A stretch of DNA of 64,000 nucleotides from Cladochytrium replicatum (Eukaryota; Chytridiomycota; Chytridiomycetes; Cladochytriales; Cladochytriaceae), in the NCBI GenBank assembly GCA_025526935.1, contig JAHLKD010000120.1:89211-153210 (forward strand), written 5' to 3'. A program made the position numbers and the translations under genes. Every line of letters starts with the position of its first letter. Position 1 is the first letter of the stretch. Below the pieces are notes generated by a model. The model made no database searches. It worked only from the letters and a program-made list of their open reading frames with translations, and was not told the origin of the DNA. Shown here piece by piece: positions 1 through 11,867 of this stretch.

Positions 1-1046
1 GGCCTTGGTTGCAACCTTTTGCTTCTTCGCGGCCTGCTCTTCCTCCTTGCGAACTTCATCCTCGGCTTCCATCTCCGCCAACCCACAAGAGCAGTTTTTG
101 CAAGCCTTCTTCTTTGCTGCAGTGCCATCGGTTGTTCCACAATCTATAACATTCATGTGAGAAAATCCCAGACGCGCTAAACATGGAGAATCACACCTGT
201 CAGGTCCGGCTTCAAGTAGTCGTCCTCATCGATGAGGTCATCCTCATTTACAAGGTCTTCGTCATCTTCGTCGTTTGCAGAAACTTTCCATACGGACACT
301 TTTGCCGGTTCTTCGATTGAGTGACGCAAACAATGTAACAATGAGACTTTAACCCAACCCGATTGAGCGATGAACTGGGACTTACCAACTTTGATCCGAC
401 TAGTCTCTTCCTTGGCTGGTGCAGACTTTTTAAACTTGAGCGGAAGTGCAGTGCTTGCCCCAATTTCGTAACTGGGTTTCTTCGCAACAACCTCCACAAC
501 GGCAACTTTTCCGAACCATGCCGTAGCATTGACAGCTCCCGCCAACGGCGAAGTAGGGGTAGCAGCCCACACCTTCAACTCAACTGGGTCAACGACCCAC
601 AAAGCCAGAGCGGCCAAGTCGATAAACCCGTTCAGGGTCAAGTCGCGGAACAGAGTTGTCATTGTCCGGAGCGGGGAGAGGGATGCATCTTCGACAAGGG
701 CGATGGGTTCGGTCAGGTGCAAACTGCCGTTGGGCTGCAATGCTGTTGCAAACTGGCCAAGGGCTGAGACAGTGTGCATGAAGCATGCGGGGCCAGTGGC
801 ACCAGAAACGATCTTCTTGTAATGGGATTTAGGAAGTGACACTATACGATTATTCAGGTAAGATGTTGGAGAGCAGAAATCTTCAACTCTACCCTTACCC
901 ATGGAGAGACGGTCGAGCTGTTCGAACGACACGTTCGCTGCATCTCCGGCTTCAGAGGCGAGACTCTCACGCTGAGCAACTATATCTGCAGCCTTCGCGG
1001 CAGGAGTCCCTACTAGCAGACAGGTCGACCGTTCGGCAGCAGGCAT
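1..1046 (-). CDS. DRE2: Dre2/anamorsin (CIAPIN1), cytosolic Fe-S cluster assembly protein, 3' end cut by window edge
   Basis: Dre2 passes electrons from the diflavin reductase Tah18 to the cytosolic iron-sulfur assembly machinery. The first exon (197-1046) starts at ATG 1046 and encodes a methyltransferase-like N-terminal domain and an acidic linker rich in D and E. A 53-nt GT-AG intron (144-196) then joins to an exon that runs off the left edge. That exon carries the diagnostic Dre2 cysteine cluster KKKACKNCSCGLAE, preceded by DCG, which forms the Fe-S binding motif. The second cysteine motif, usual at the C terminus of this family, must lie beyond position 1. The identification rests on the cysteine motif and the domain order; the N-terminal domain alone would be weak. 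Transcription runs leftward, as for the next five genes. Confidence 0.9.
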
Positions 1047-1155
1047 TTTGGCGATTCTGAGGCGGTTCCAGAGGGTGTGGCGAGAGAGGGTGGGAAATTG
1101 GGTTTACAAATCACGATAAGATGGGAGCGGGAGATTGAGATCTAGTTTTGTATTT

Positions 1156-3924
1156 CTATGTGTACAGCTTGACCGTTGTATCAGCACCTGAACTAAATAA
1201 CCACGGTTGCGTTGGATGGAACTCGCAGTTTAGTGCCCCTGCACCTTTTGTCAGCTCGATCTCAAATACAAATATATGCACAAACCTAAGCTGTCGACCA
1301 CTGAGTGTCCATGGATCCGTTTAACAGGAACAATCAACGGTTGTCGCATGAGGTCGTTGTATACCATCCCGTGGAAAACGTTGACATCTCCATCATCGCC
1401 CACACTCGCGAACAGTGGGTAACGCTTGTGGAACCGAACACTTCGAATAGCTTCTTTGTGGTACCGCAGGGTCTTGAATGGCTTTGTTGAGAGGTCCAAA
1501 TCAAACCAGGCAAGTCGTCTATCGTAGCTCCCGACAATGACGTTATCACCTATCATGGTAACCTTAGTATTCGACCCAACAACACCGACGTTGTAATTTT
1601 ATGTACCTTCGGGATGTACATCAATGCTAGATATCCACTTCATTCCCGTGATCAAGGTTTTTGCCAGTTCTTGCTTAAGGAGATTGTAGACCAGCACGTA
1701 ACGTTGAGTCTACAAAAGTTGTGCATAAGCAAATGTTGTCACGGGATTTTTAATGACCACTTACTGCAACAAACAAGAAGGGCTTTGTTGGATGGAAAAG
1801 AACACACTGGACCATTCCTTTCGACTTTCGGAACGGAGATTGTGATTGCCTCTTGGAGATCTGATGAATCTTCACAGCACTTTGTCCAGCTGGAGTAGAA
1901 AATATTCATTGTTAATGTTCTGAATGTTGTCGGATTTGCACATACCTTCTGGTGACACTGTGACCAAGTAATCTCCTCGCCGATGCCATGAGATATGAGT
2001 TATTGGCTTTTCGTGGGCGATCTTCATGAGTTCCACAGTCTTCTGTTTCCCAGACAGTTCAACCGAAACCCACTCGCAAGCAGAAACTCCTATGAGCGCC
2101 AAATTAATATGAAATGGTGAAGCAGAAGGTAGCGTACTCTCTGATGCCGATGGGGCAGTATGTACGAATTCTTCTGTCAACTTTCGAATGCTGGCAGAGC
2201 CGATCTTCGGAGAGCAGAGGAACAGCGTTTCCCCACTGTTCACACACGGATGAGAACTGCAGATATACTACGTTGAAGCAACTCACCTGGCCACTGCGAG
2301 CAAGGCGTGGTCTTTGTTGGGGCTCCACGCAACTTGCATAACAGCCTTCGATCCCAACGCAATTGTCTCCAGACAGCGGCCAGTAAGCACCTCCCAAATG
2401 CGGACAGTCGAGTCCTCAGAACCTGAGTAAAGAATAATTGAACATTCTTTGATAATGATCCGTCGCATCAAATTTACCAGACGCAAGCCATTGTCCATTA
2501 GGGTGCACTGATATGCTTCGAACCCTGCCTTTGTGACCAACGTAGACCACTGCCTCTCGTTGAGGGAAAGGCCGAAGCTCGTTGGGATCGGGCAGTTTAG
2601 GAAGAAGCTTTTCAACGTCTGTGTGGATCTACAAAGCAGTCAGCATCCAGTTTATCAAGTAATTAATCTAAGTACCTTCTTGGCTTGAACTCGGGGGCAG
2701 AGATACAAATCAAGGCACCGCTCGAATCGTTCCTGAATGAACCTGTTGTACGCTGGGACCTTGCGAAGGCTTGAATACCTGAAAAGTAACGCTGTCAAAT
2801 CATACCGCTAATGCATGTTCCGAACGTATACTTTTGGGGAATGAAGTTTCGCTCACGATCTTCAGGATGAGCTTCGGTCCAAGCTTTCTTCTCCTCCTCC
2901 GACATAAGGTATTCCGCTGGAGGATTGTATGAAGCATAATGATCCGGAAGTGGCATCCTCGTCGCAGGCAAATGCCGGAAGCGCTTATCCTCTCCAGCAG
3001 TATCTCCTTCCCCAGACCATATGTCGTACAGCGCCGGTTTCAGAGCATCGTCCAACTTCGGTCGCAGCCGACCTGCTCGAATCGCTCGTACGATTTTCAT
3101 AATCTAGAATTTCCGTTGAAGTTAAATTAAGAGCAGACAATGGCGTTCCTACCTTCTTTGCTTCCCATTTTGAAGCTGCGAATCTTCGTTTAGGCTCGGG
3201 AGCAGCACTGAGTGGAGTCACAGATGTTTTGCTAGTAAACCATTCAATGGTGGGCTATTCCATCATAACGTGAAAGTGAGAAACACAAATTTCACCAAAA
3301 CAACAAAGAATCGTACTGCGTAAGGATCTACATCAAGCCCAAAGTTTTTGTTCTCAATGCGTTTCAGCAACTCCAGTTCGTTCTTGCTGAGTGCAACTGT
3401 CGCCCCAGTACGCTTATCATAAACAGATTTCCTGCATGGAATTTCCGTTAACATGCACACATTTCCACTGCCACATTTTTGAAATACTCACAAGAGCGTT
3501 GGATCATCGAGCTTGGCTAAGAGAGAATCCAGCTTGTCTCCTTGCGCTGGCTTCATGATCTTTTTTCCATGAATGTCGTACCCGATGTGGGGCAATTCAT
3601 CGTACCACTCGATTGGTACATTTCCGATGGTGTTTTCTGTTTCCTGTTTGACAGAGCCACGATTGCGTAAGAACTTGCAGTTCCTAAGAATGTATATCAC
3701 GGTTGCCGTACCTCGTCTGAAGTGTCGCTGTCGTAAATGGGGTCGATTTCCGGCTGTTGCGCATCCTCCTCTGATTCTTCGTTCTGGGGTCCCCAAGCCT
3801 CCGGGTCCATCAGCTCTCCAGCAAACAGCTCATCGATATTCACAGGCTTGGTCTCTGAAGGAGTAGTTTCCTCCTTGTTCGACAGATCCGGCTCTTCGTC
3901 CACCGCAGCCTTTCGTTTCCCCAT
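1156..3924 (-). CDS. ERB1: Erb1/BOP1, WD40 ribosome biogenesis protein (PeBoW complex)
   Basis: Erb1/BOP1 acts in the nucleolus with Nop7 and Ytm1 in 27S pre-rRNA processing and 60S assembly. The product starts [13 protein letters not shown] at 3924, followed by an acidic segment. The BOP1NT domain follows, with the hallmark stretch [20 protein letters not shown], then KIMKPA, and later [19 protein letters not shown]. The second half holds WD repeats, for example [18 protein letters not shown] and [17 protein letters not shown]. The C terminus ends in a WD blade ([12 protein letters not shown]) before the stop at 1156-1158. The frame is broken by about eight short GT-AG introns. The first is 3644-3711 (exon 1 is exactly 71 codons), and the second joins DPTLL to KSVYDKRTG. 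The gene end is only 53 bp from the end of TFC3 upstream; both run the same way. Nothing looks disrupted. Confidence 0.93.
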
Positions 3925-3977
3925 TGAACAAAAGCTGTCAAAAACTAGTGTGGCACAGTGATTTGGTATAATTGTTT

Positions 3978-6900
3978 TTACAGGATAGTCTCCAGCGCTT
4001 TTCTGGAATCCACTTGACGCACTTTAGCAAACCAATTGAGTTCTGGATACACAGAGACACTTGAATTCTCACTGTCACCCCCAAAATCTGTGATATCTTG
4101 AACTGTTGGGAGTTGCATTTGTCAAGACTTTTTGGTTGTAGTGTAGTACTCTTACCTTCGATAACATCATCAGAATCAGAATCAAACAAGCTCGCATAAG
4201 ATGTTGGAACATTCATGATTCTCTCTGATATGGCACCAATACTTCTGAGCACTTTCACAATAATGTTGATCTCAACAGAATTCATGATTGTGTCCAAGTA
4301 AACAAGCAAGTTTGACTACACAAAAGATCAGCAAAAACACAATACTGGGACATTATATTTACCTGCTGTATTCCAGGACGCTGGACAATAACACTCATTG
4401 TTGCATCTAAGCAAGCAACAAAGACATGCTCCACAAAGTTTCCATTGATGTCAAACCAGACTTTTGCAGGAACCCTTCCTCTTTCAACCACACGATCATG
4501 GAGTGTCGAATTTACTGTTTGTGCTTTAGCAAGAGTCCAATGTACATTGTTCAGACATGTTACGTATCGTGGATGATCAAACCCAACTTGATAGAGCAGA
4601 GGAGATAAATTGGATGTCACATGCAACAGTCGCATAGTTTCAATTGCATCTTTAAGATCTGAAGGAGAGGCCTCATCAAAATTCTCCTGTTTCTCCAAAG
4701 ATTAATGATTAAATTGCTGAAAAGCATTATGTCTACCTTCAGGTCCTCTGAGAGTGCACCTAATGGGCCACAGCTTCCAATATAATTGAACACTTTCCAC
4801 GCAAGATCTCTTGTTGATTGAGAATGAAACAAACTTTGTAACATCTCCTGTACATTCTCTGTTTCGGGCCTTGAAGTGTAGCGATCAACAATCTGCTGAA
4901 TTTGGGCATTATAATCTGATTGTCTTTCAGCAAAATGACCAGACTCAAGATTATCTGCGGTCCGAGGAGCTGGTCTTAAAACAACATCGAAAACTGCAAA
5001 CTCTGCATAAAAACAATTTAGATAGAATTCTTTCACCAACATAACGGTCATACTATTCCATTTACTGCGAAGCCTAGTACGAGCACTATCAGCATTAGAA
5101 GTGAGCAATTGCTGGAAGTCCTGGAAGCGAGGAAAGGCAAGCATCCTTTTTGAAACAAGTAGATCAAGGACACTTGCAACCACACCACCCTCTGAGAATG
5201 GAGAGAACACATGTTCGCGTACAGCAGTCAACATTATTAGATCCTTCCAGCTGACAGTCGCTTGTGTGATAAGTTTATCAGGCAGCAGCCCTCTGACTGT
5301 GTTCAAAAACCTAGAATATCTGTTGGAAAAAATTCATGTTGAAACAATCTTATAGTACTTGTCTGACAACAGGAATGCCCGCCCAGGGATGTGTCGATCT
5401 GAACCACCTTTAAGTGTTGAAATTGTTCCTTGCTTTCTCAGATCTTGTAAAGCTGTTGATATGATTGGTTGAGGAAAGCTGTTCAGAACAAGCCATGCGT
5501 GCTTTGCATCATATGATTGATCAGGTGTAAGAAGTATCATCTGAAACATGCAGGTTAGCACACATGAGACCGCAAATATTTCTTGGTAACCTTTATGAGA
5601 GTCTTCACAACTTGGACTTGAATTTGTTCAATGTTGATGTTATGGTTGAAATGAAACTTTGGTTTAACTTGACTGAAATTACAAGTCAATCCAGAAGAGT
5701 TGAGCAGAGCAATTCGGGCAGCACTGCTTTGACATTCTCGTAAAGAAATATGAAGAGAGTGAGTATTGCAAGATTCTGATTCACCATCTGCAACTGCTGT
5801 GAACATGTTCTCAATGTCACCTACGTTTAACAATAGCTTATGTTGTTTATGAATTGATCCCATTTCACTTAGAGAAGTGTATCAGATAAACATAATACAG
5901 AGAAGTATACGGTGCTGATTCTCACCCCTTATGTTGCTCCTCCCAGTTTTTAACAAACTCAACATAAGGACCAATGTCCATTTCGTTTCGAACTTTTGCG
6001 TAATTTGAGACTGGCTGGAAGAAGTTTCCTTGTAATCCTTCCTCATATATCTGTGACCTGAGTTTTATCAGTTTTTCAATACGTTCTCTCACAACCAGTG
6101 ATTTCATGAGAGTTAATACTCGATTCTTGCAAATAGTTTTGCCCTTCAAAGTTGCATGAACTTGAGCTGAGGTTTTTGCAACTTCTTTCTCAACAGGGTT
6201 CCATAGGAAACGTGATGTATGTCCAAAGTGTGAAACAACATAAGCATACAGCAGGGTCTTATCTTCTTCTGGTGTCCATGAAAATCTGTGTCGCTCATTG
6301 TACTGGGTCCTAATATCATCGACGTGACTAACTACTGGAAGTGCTTCATTTGCTGGACCTTGTGAAATGTTTTCTCCAAATGTACGTGAAATGATTTTTT
6401 TAACACGTCCTCTGATTGCTTTTAAGTTTTCATTGCTTTCAACATTGCTTGAAACTTCGGGTTGAGGTTCTGCTGCCTTCTTTTTCCGCTGCCTGCGTGC
6501 TTTTGTTGGCTGCTCCTTAAGGGCTCTGAGCAAGAGTCGACGTTGATGTGCATCTTCAATCCGTTTGAAGTAGAAGCACACTTTTGGAATTGTCAAGTTC
6601 ACTTCCTCTGCAATCTTTTTGATCTGCCACATATTACCCAAAGGAGTAGTTCCCTTTTTGCGGTTGCAATGGCTCTCAAGCACTTCACGTTGCTCTGAAG
6701 AAAAATTGAGGAGTGGAACCCAGTTGCGCTTAAGTGTGATAAACTGTAATAGATCACTAAGATTATCTGAAATCTGGCTCCTTTCTGACAGAATCTCCAC
6801 ATGGCTGCTGGTTTGCTTAATGCAAATGTACTCAAGTTGCACCCAGTATTGTTTGGCTGTTTCAATGCTGGTGATGGTACAGTAGCGCAGTAGAGGTCGC

Positions 6901-9900
6901 CCTGGTTGTCTGTAATCTTTCAAGGGGACGCGTTGCAGCAGTCTGTATTGTGAATGTAGTTCTGCATTATTGTTTAATCTTCTTGAGATTTGGGTTTCAC
7001 TAACTGACTCTATGAGCTGCAATGCCTTCAGCAATTCAACCAGCTGGAGCAAGTATCTCTTGAATTTGTATATCTTTTTTGGCCCAAATGCAAATTCACG
7101 TATTTCATTTGGAAGTGCATTGAGTCTCATGTTCATGTTTCCATCTTGCTTAATAAACTCATCAATGATGGGTGCTTGCTCCCAAACACCAATGCACTTC
7201 ACAAAAACTTCAAATGTCATTTGCTCAAAAACTCTTGCAGTTTCAATAATCCCAGAATTTGAAAAGCTATTGTTTGTATCACAGCTTCCAAATTGATCTC
7301 CTTCAAAAGAGTTTGATGGAACAACAACAAGTGTCAACAAGAATTCATGAAGAATCCTTGCCCTCGAAAACTTTGCATTGACCCAGCCATTCTGAACAGA
7401 TAATTCAATCTTGTAATCTGTTAATGTCTGAGTATTTCGTTCTTCAGTATTGTCAATATACTCTGATCGCTCTTTTCGCTGCTTCTTGACAACAGGTTCG
7501 GCATCCATATCAATATCTCCCAACATGGCAATTGACATATCTCCACTTTCAGCAAGTCGTTTCTGTATGTCTGCAAGTCTCTCAACTTGTACTGATGAGT
7601 CTAAAACAACATGTTTTGTCATAGTTTTTGCATTAAATAAAACATTCCTTTCTGCTATTGCTTCTACAAATTTGTTAACTGACGGATCATCATGATTGAC
7701 GCTGGGATGAAGAAGTAGCCGCTTGACAGTATTTTGACCAGTAAGCAGTGGAATAGTTACTAGCACAATTTTGAGGGCTCCTTCATCTCGTAGTGACTCT
7801 GCATCACGTGTGATGGTTTTGCGATCTAAGGCATATTTTGATATACCTGTTCCAGCACCTTCTGCCCTCTCGCGCACCTGCTGGCCAAGTCCACTTGATA
7901 ATTCAAGGATCTTCTCTTCATTTAGAATCTCAACAAGATACTTTCTTCGTTGAACAGCATTTATGCTCAGTGCTACTTTGGAAGCAGGAACTGTTTTATC
8001 AAATGTGAGTTCCACTATTGGAAGAATTAGCTACTGTTTGAGAACAAGGACAAGCATTTACCTGTTATTTTTGGCATTCCTGAGTGTGACTGCTGGTGTG
8101 CTGCTATTTAATAATTATTTAGGGGAAATGTTTAAGATGATTGATGATGCAAACCTTGATGACGAGCAACTTCTTGCTGTGAACATAAAGGGGAACAAAA
8201 CCAACTCCCATCAGGAACTTCAAGAAGAGGAGGATTAGCACAGTAAATGTGCAACCCAGAATCACAGTTGTCACAAAGCAACATTGCTACTGCATCGTTT
8301 TGTGAGCCACAAACTGAACATGAAACATCTTGATAAGCTGATCCATCTCCTGTGTTTATATCTGTACTATGCTGGACCTCTGAGGTATGACATTAAGAGG
8401 TTGATCTTCTTTGTGTATTTTAATAAATACCTGTGGGATTATCTATTTCCATTGAATTTTCTCCACCACTTGGAACATCTGGCAAAGCACTAAGCTCTGC
8501 ATTTCCAACAGAGGTTGAGTTGACTGGGCCATCTTTGGCTTCAAGAAACATCCTGTAACCATCTGCAGTAAAGTATCTGAATCTTCTCTCCTTTCCTGCA
8601 TACTCTACAATTCTCACTCCTCCTTTCGAAGGCGGTGTGTTTGGATTTTCAACAGGACACAATTTTGGCAGCATTTTTGCAAGGAGTCTACCAGAAATGT
8701 TACTGAGTGATTGTTGAAGATCCTGATTAATTAACAATTTAAACAAAAGGTACATTTCTTTGAGTTCTAAATCCTTACTGAAGAAGTAACTCCTGCAGCC
8801 CCACCAAGAGTAATTATACGAAATACTTGGGATTCTAGAGACAAATCAAGTAGGATTCCTTCATTTCCAAATTTAACCTTTGGCTCTTTTGCTTTTGAAG
8901 CTGCATGTTTTGTAGCGAGCTCGTTGGTTCTTCCAGTGTAGACCTTGAGAAGCCGTATACAGCGATCGTAATATGTTCGATTTTCTTCTTCCCTTGCTAC
9001 GGAAATTCTCTCAACGTGTTCACTTTGAACCAATCCACTGACCATCCTGTTGAACCATTTCCTATGTGTTGGCTTGAATCTCTAAAACAAAGAAATTGTT
9101 AAGTGACCCATTCATTTTTGAAAATACTGCTGTCAGTACCAATGCAATAAATATATCATTTGCAATCATGATATGATTGTGTGCCTGACTCAACAATCCA
9201 GTGAGCTGCATACGAAATGTTTCGACTTCAAATGACTGCGTGTTCTTTCCGGTCTCAGCAGCAGAGCCCAATGAATCGCGGAAAGGCACAGTGTCAAAGA
9301 GTCTTTTCTTTTCAGAATTGTTGTTTGGAGTAGAAGCACCAAGAGACCCTTGCTGATCTTTTTCTGGGGGCTTGAGGAAGCGGGTAGAAATGCACATGTT
9401 GGTATATGATGAATTCTGAACAACTGGGATTTTGACCCTGATGGATTCATAATTAGATGGACAAAGAAGAACTTGCGATAACTACCGCCTTACACTAGTT
9501 TGAGTTCACAGAGACGTTTGACGTAATGAAACATGGATCGTGGATCAATTCCGGAAGCCTTTGACAGCTCTGCTTGAGTGACGCCCGTTCTGCGACCTCT
9601 GATAATAAGCTGCAGCAACTTTCTCTGGATATCGCCCTTTGAGTCGATCTATTCATATGATGCTAAGAATTAAAATGAACACTAATGATCAGTGGACGTA
9701 CCATTGGTTGCCCTCCAAATATGTGAAAGCTCTGAAAATCTTCGCTTGCGACGAGCTTCAGATTATCTCCATATGTCGCGACAACCTGACCGTAATTCAT
9801 CCCCATCAAACTCGCTTTCTCTTCGCCGATTATCTCGGTTAATCCCGCCTGAAAACACCTCCTTCGTCAGTTCAAGTATTCCATGTCCCATCATTACAGA

Positions 9901-10332
9901 TGTCGCTAACCGAAGGCGGACCAGTGTCTTCCTCGTCGTCAACTTCGCTCCTCTTTCTTTTAGTCTTCTTTTTCACCACCGGCGCGGCAACGTTGCCGTT
10001 GCAAAGTCGAATATCACGTAGGGATCGAATGGAGGGCCAAAGGTAAGACTGCATCGCCGGATCGATCGTATCAGCTCTCGCTAAAGGCTAAATTAAGAAA
10101 ATTTCATACACTGAGTGAAAAGGCTTACGCTGTAACCCACGATCATTTCCTTGTTCGTCGCTGTTGATTTCAGCATAATGAGGACCCAGGAGTTCCCACA
10201 ATCGTTGGAGTGTGCACCCTGAAATGGTAAAAACAAGTAAGTTTCGTCCAAGCCCAACTGTACAACCAATGGCATACCGCTTTCTCCCTCCGTTGCAATC
10301 TCCTCCAGTGCGGCTTTCACCAGCTCGTCCAT
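3978..10332 (-). CDS. TFC3: Largest subunit of TFIIIC (Tfc3/GTF3C1 family, B-block binding) with an inserted PHD finger
   Basis: Tfc3/GTF3C1 binds the B block of tRNA gene promoters to recruit TFIIIB and RNA polymerase III. The gene has about a dozen exons. I start it at ATG 10332 (MDELVKAALEEIATEGES); the open frame upstream has no ATG. After an intron the product continues CTLQRLWELLGPHYAEINSD, typical of the family N terminus. Next come a basic tract (KKKTKRKR), a winged-helix segment (RRTGVTQAELSKASGIDPR, B-block type) and a second winged-helix region. A PHD finger (8155-8349) follows, then an extended helix-turn-helix (ALDRKTITRDAESLRDEG). A Tfc3-type SANT-like region is seen near RFSWTPEEDKTLLYAY, and a long C-terminal domain ends the protein. 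An intron near 4110-4155 restores the frame to end ...SRKALETIL before the stop at 3978. The PHD insertion is not something I know from yeast or human members. Confidence 0.88.
8155..8349 (-). other. PHD-finger-encoding exon of the TFC3 gene
   Basis: This exon lies between two GT-AG introns and is in frame with both neighbours. Upstream, ...MEIDNPT joins to GDGSAYQD; downstream, a 42-nt micro-exon (8062-8103) leads into VELTFDKTV. It encodes a full C4HC3 zinc ligand set: CSVC, CDNC, H-x2-C (HIYC) and a final pair spaced C-x3-C (CSPLC). It also carries the typical PHD stretches LLCDNC, NPPLLEVPDG and WFC. PHD fingers usually read histone H3 tails, so the finger could tie TFIIIC to chromatin; that role is inference. 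The unusual point in the domain is the C-x3-C final pair, where C-x2-C is more common. Confidence 0.85.
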
Positions 10333-10498
10333 CCCACCGTGGTGTGGCTTATTGGTTTGAATGCTCAATTTACTATATGTTCATGCTTCAAAACAACCGA
10401 ATAAAGGACAGGTCCATGAAAACAGTAAGTGGCCAAGCAAGCACCGATAAAAAACTATGATTCCTCCTCATCAAAGTAATCCAAAAAGTAATCATCCA

Positions 10499-11655
10499 TC
10501 AAACTCTCCCTTGGCTTCCCTTCACAAGCGCAATCAGGGACTGCACTTCAGGAATGGACGCCCACGCCGACGCGTCGAAAGGACAATCCATGGACGTTGT
10601 ACCGCCAATGGTGGGTTTGATCCCAAGCCATGAAATAAGAGGGAGGTCCAAGGTCGCGTCATACTTGACTCTGAGCTTGGTTCGACTTGCTTCGCCCAGG
10701 GCACCGCAGGACATCATAAGCTGGATTAGAGCTTCGTCAAACGGCGGTTGAGCGGTGGTGCTGACAAAAGACAGGCTTGCGGGAATGACAAAGTTTGTGG
10801 TTGTCTTTGACTTTAGGGAAGAGTTGAGGAGCATTCCGGTTCCAGTCACTTTGGTGTTGATCGACCCGTCCAAGTTCAAGAGCTTTACCTTTACACAGTA
10901 AACAGTTCAATTAGAGCGAAAACGATATGGATGGTGTCGCATCAGTTGCTTACCACAATCGTCAGGTTGCGGATGTCATAGTTGATGTAGTTGTCGGATG
11001 TCCCGGAAGTCTGGACGTTGAATTTGAGCGTCAAATTAAACGGTTGTGCCGCCGTAGGTGCTGATACGCTCCCTGCAACGCTCAAAGCGTTAGATTGGCC
11101 GAGAGTGAATGATGGGCTTGTGAACGTCGGGATGCGAGGGTAAACAAAGAACGCCGTCACGCCGAGGCCCGCCAGAATAATGATCAGAGAAAGACCGATG
11201 GTGGTCCAGCATCCGCGGCGAGTGCGAAAGCAGCAGCAAAATCTTCGCTCGTTTTGTCGCCTGTGTGAACCGGGCACCGGGGAGTAACCACCACGGGCAT
11301 GCGGGTCCTTTCGATCCTCCCCATCCGTGAAGGACTTGCGTTTTTCGTTGGCAATTGCTGCCGTGTCGATGTAAATAGGCTCATTTGTTTGTGGCGGACG
11401 AACAGTGGATGCACTTGTAACGGAATACTCATCTCGTTCCACATGAGGTGGTTCAGGGTTGGCTGAGAAGCCGCCAGCTTGGGATGGGTTGTAAGTGCCA
11501 TAGTGTGCGGGCTGCGATTGAGCGGGATGGTGCTGCTGAGCATACGAGCCTGAAGATGCAGAGTAGTACTGCTGGTTCTGGTGATCCGCCTGCGGGTACT
11601 GTGGTTGCGCGTAGTAATCAGCGGTGTACTGCTGGTTGTAGGTGTGAGAGCTCAT
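10499..11655 (-). CDS. Single-pass membrane protein with a LEA_2/WHy-like domain
   Basis: Two exons (10955-ish to 11655, and 10499-10888) give a protein of about 363 residues. I start at ATG 11655 (MSSHTYNQQYTADYYAQ); an earlier in-frame ATG at 11736 is possible but adds an unlike peptide. Residues 1-130 are rich in Q, Y, P and S and probably disordered. A basic, cysteine-containing patch (RRFCCCFRTRRGC) precedes one hydrophobic segment (IGLSLIIILAGLGVTAFFV). The rest resembles the LEA_2 (water stress/NDR1-like) fold seen in fungal membrane proteins: FNLTLKFNVQ, then NYINYDIRNLTIVV, then the exon join to VKLLNLDGS. The fold is the basis for the call and the cellular role is unknown. The juxtamembrane cysteines could be palmitoylated, which is inference. 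Confidence 0.6.
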
Positions 11656-11826
11656 GATGCCAGTCCAGGTTTCAGTTGTTTCACAGTTGCAACTTGCGGC
11701 CAATTCAAATGTCTCGGCGGGAAGTGGGTGAGGCACAGTGAAGCCTGGGTCACGTGTGCTCGGCTATCGCAAAGCGAATCGGTACGGAACAGTTTCGAGA
11801 ATTGTGCGAAAGACAAATAGATTTTG

Positions 11827-11847
11827 ATTATTATTATTATTATTATA
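11827..11847. repeat. ATT trinucleotide microsatellite
   Basis: About seven tandem ATT units lie between the 3' ends of the LEA_2-like and DENN genes. No coding role is seen. Confidence 0.9.
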
Positions 11848-11867
11848 ACACTCTAACTCGATGGATT

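Noticed and set aside
10455-10498. Acidic peptide DDYFLDYFDEEES as a C-terminal extension of the LEA_2-like protein
   Set aside because: It is in a different frame after the stop at 10499-10501, and no intron would join it.
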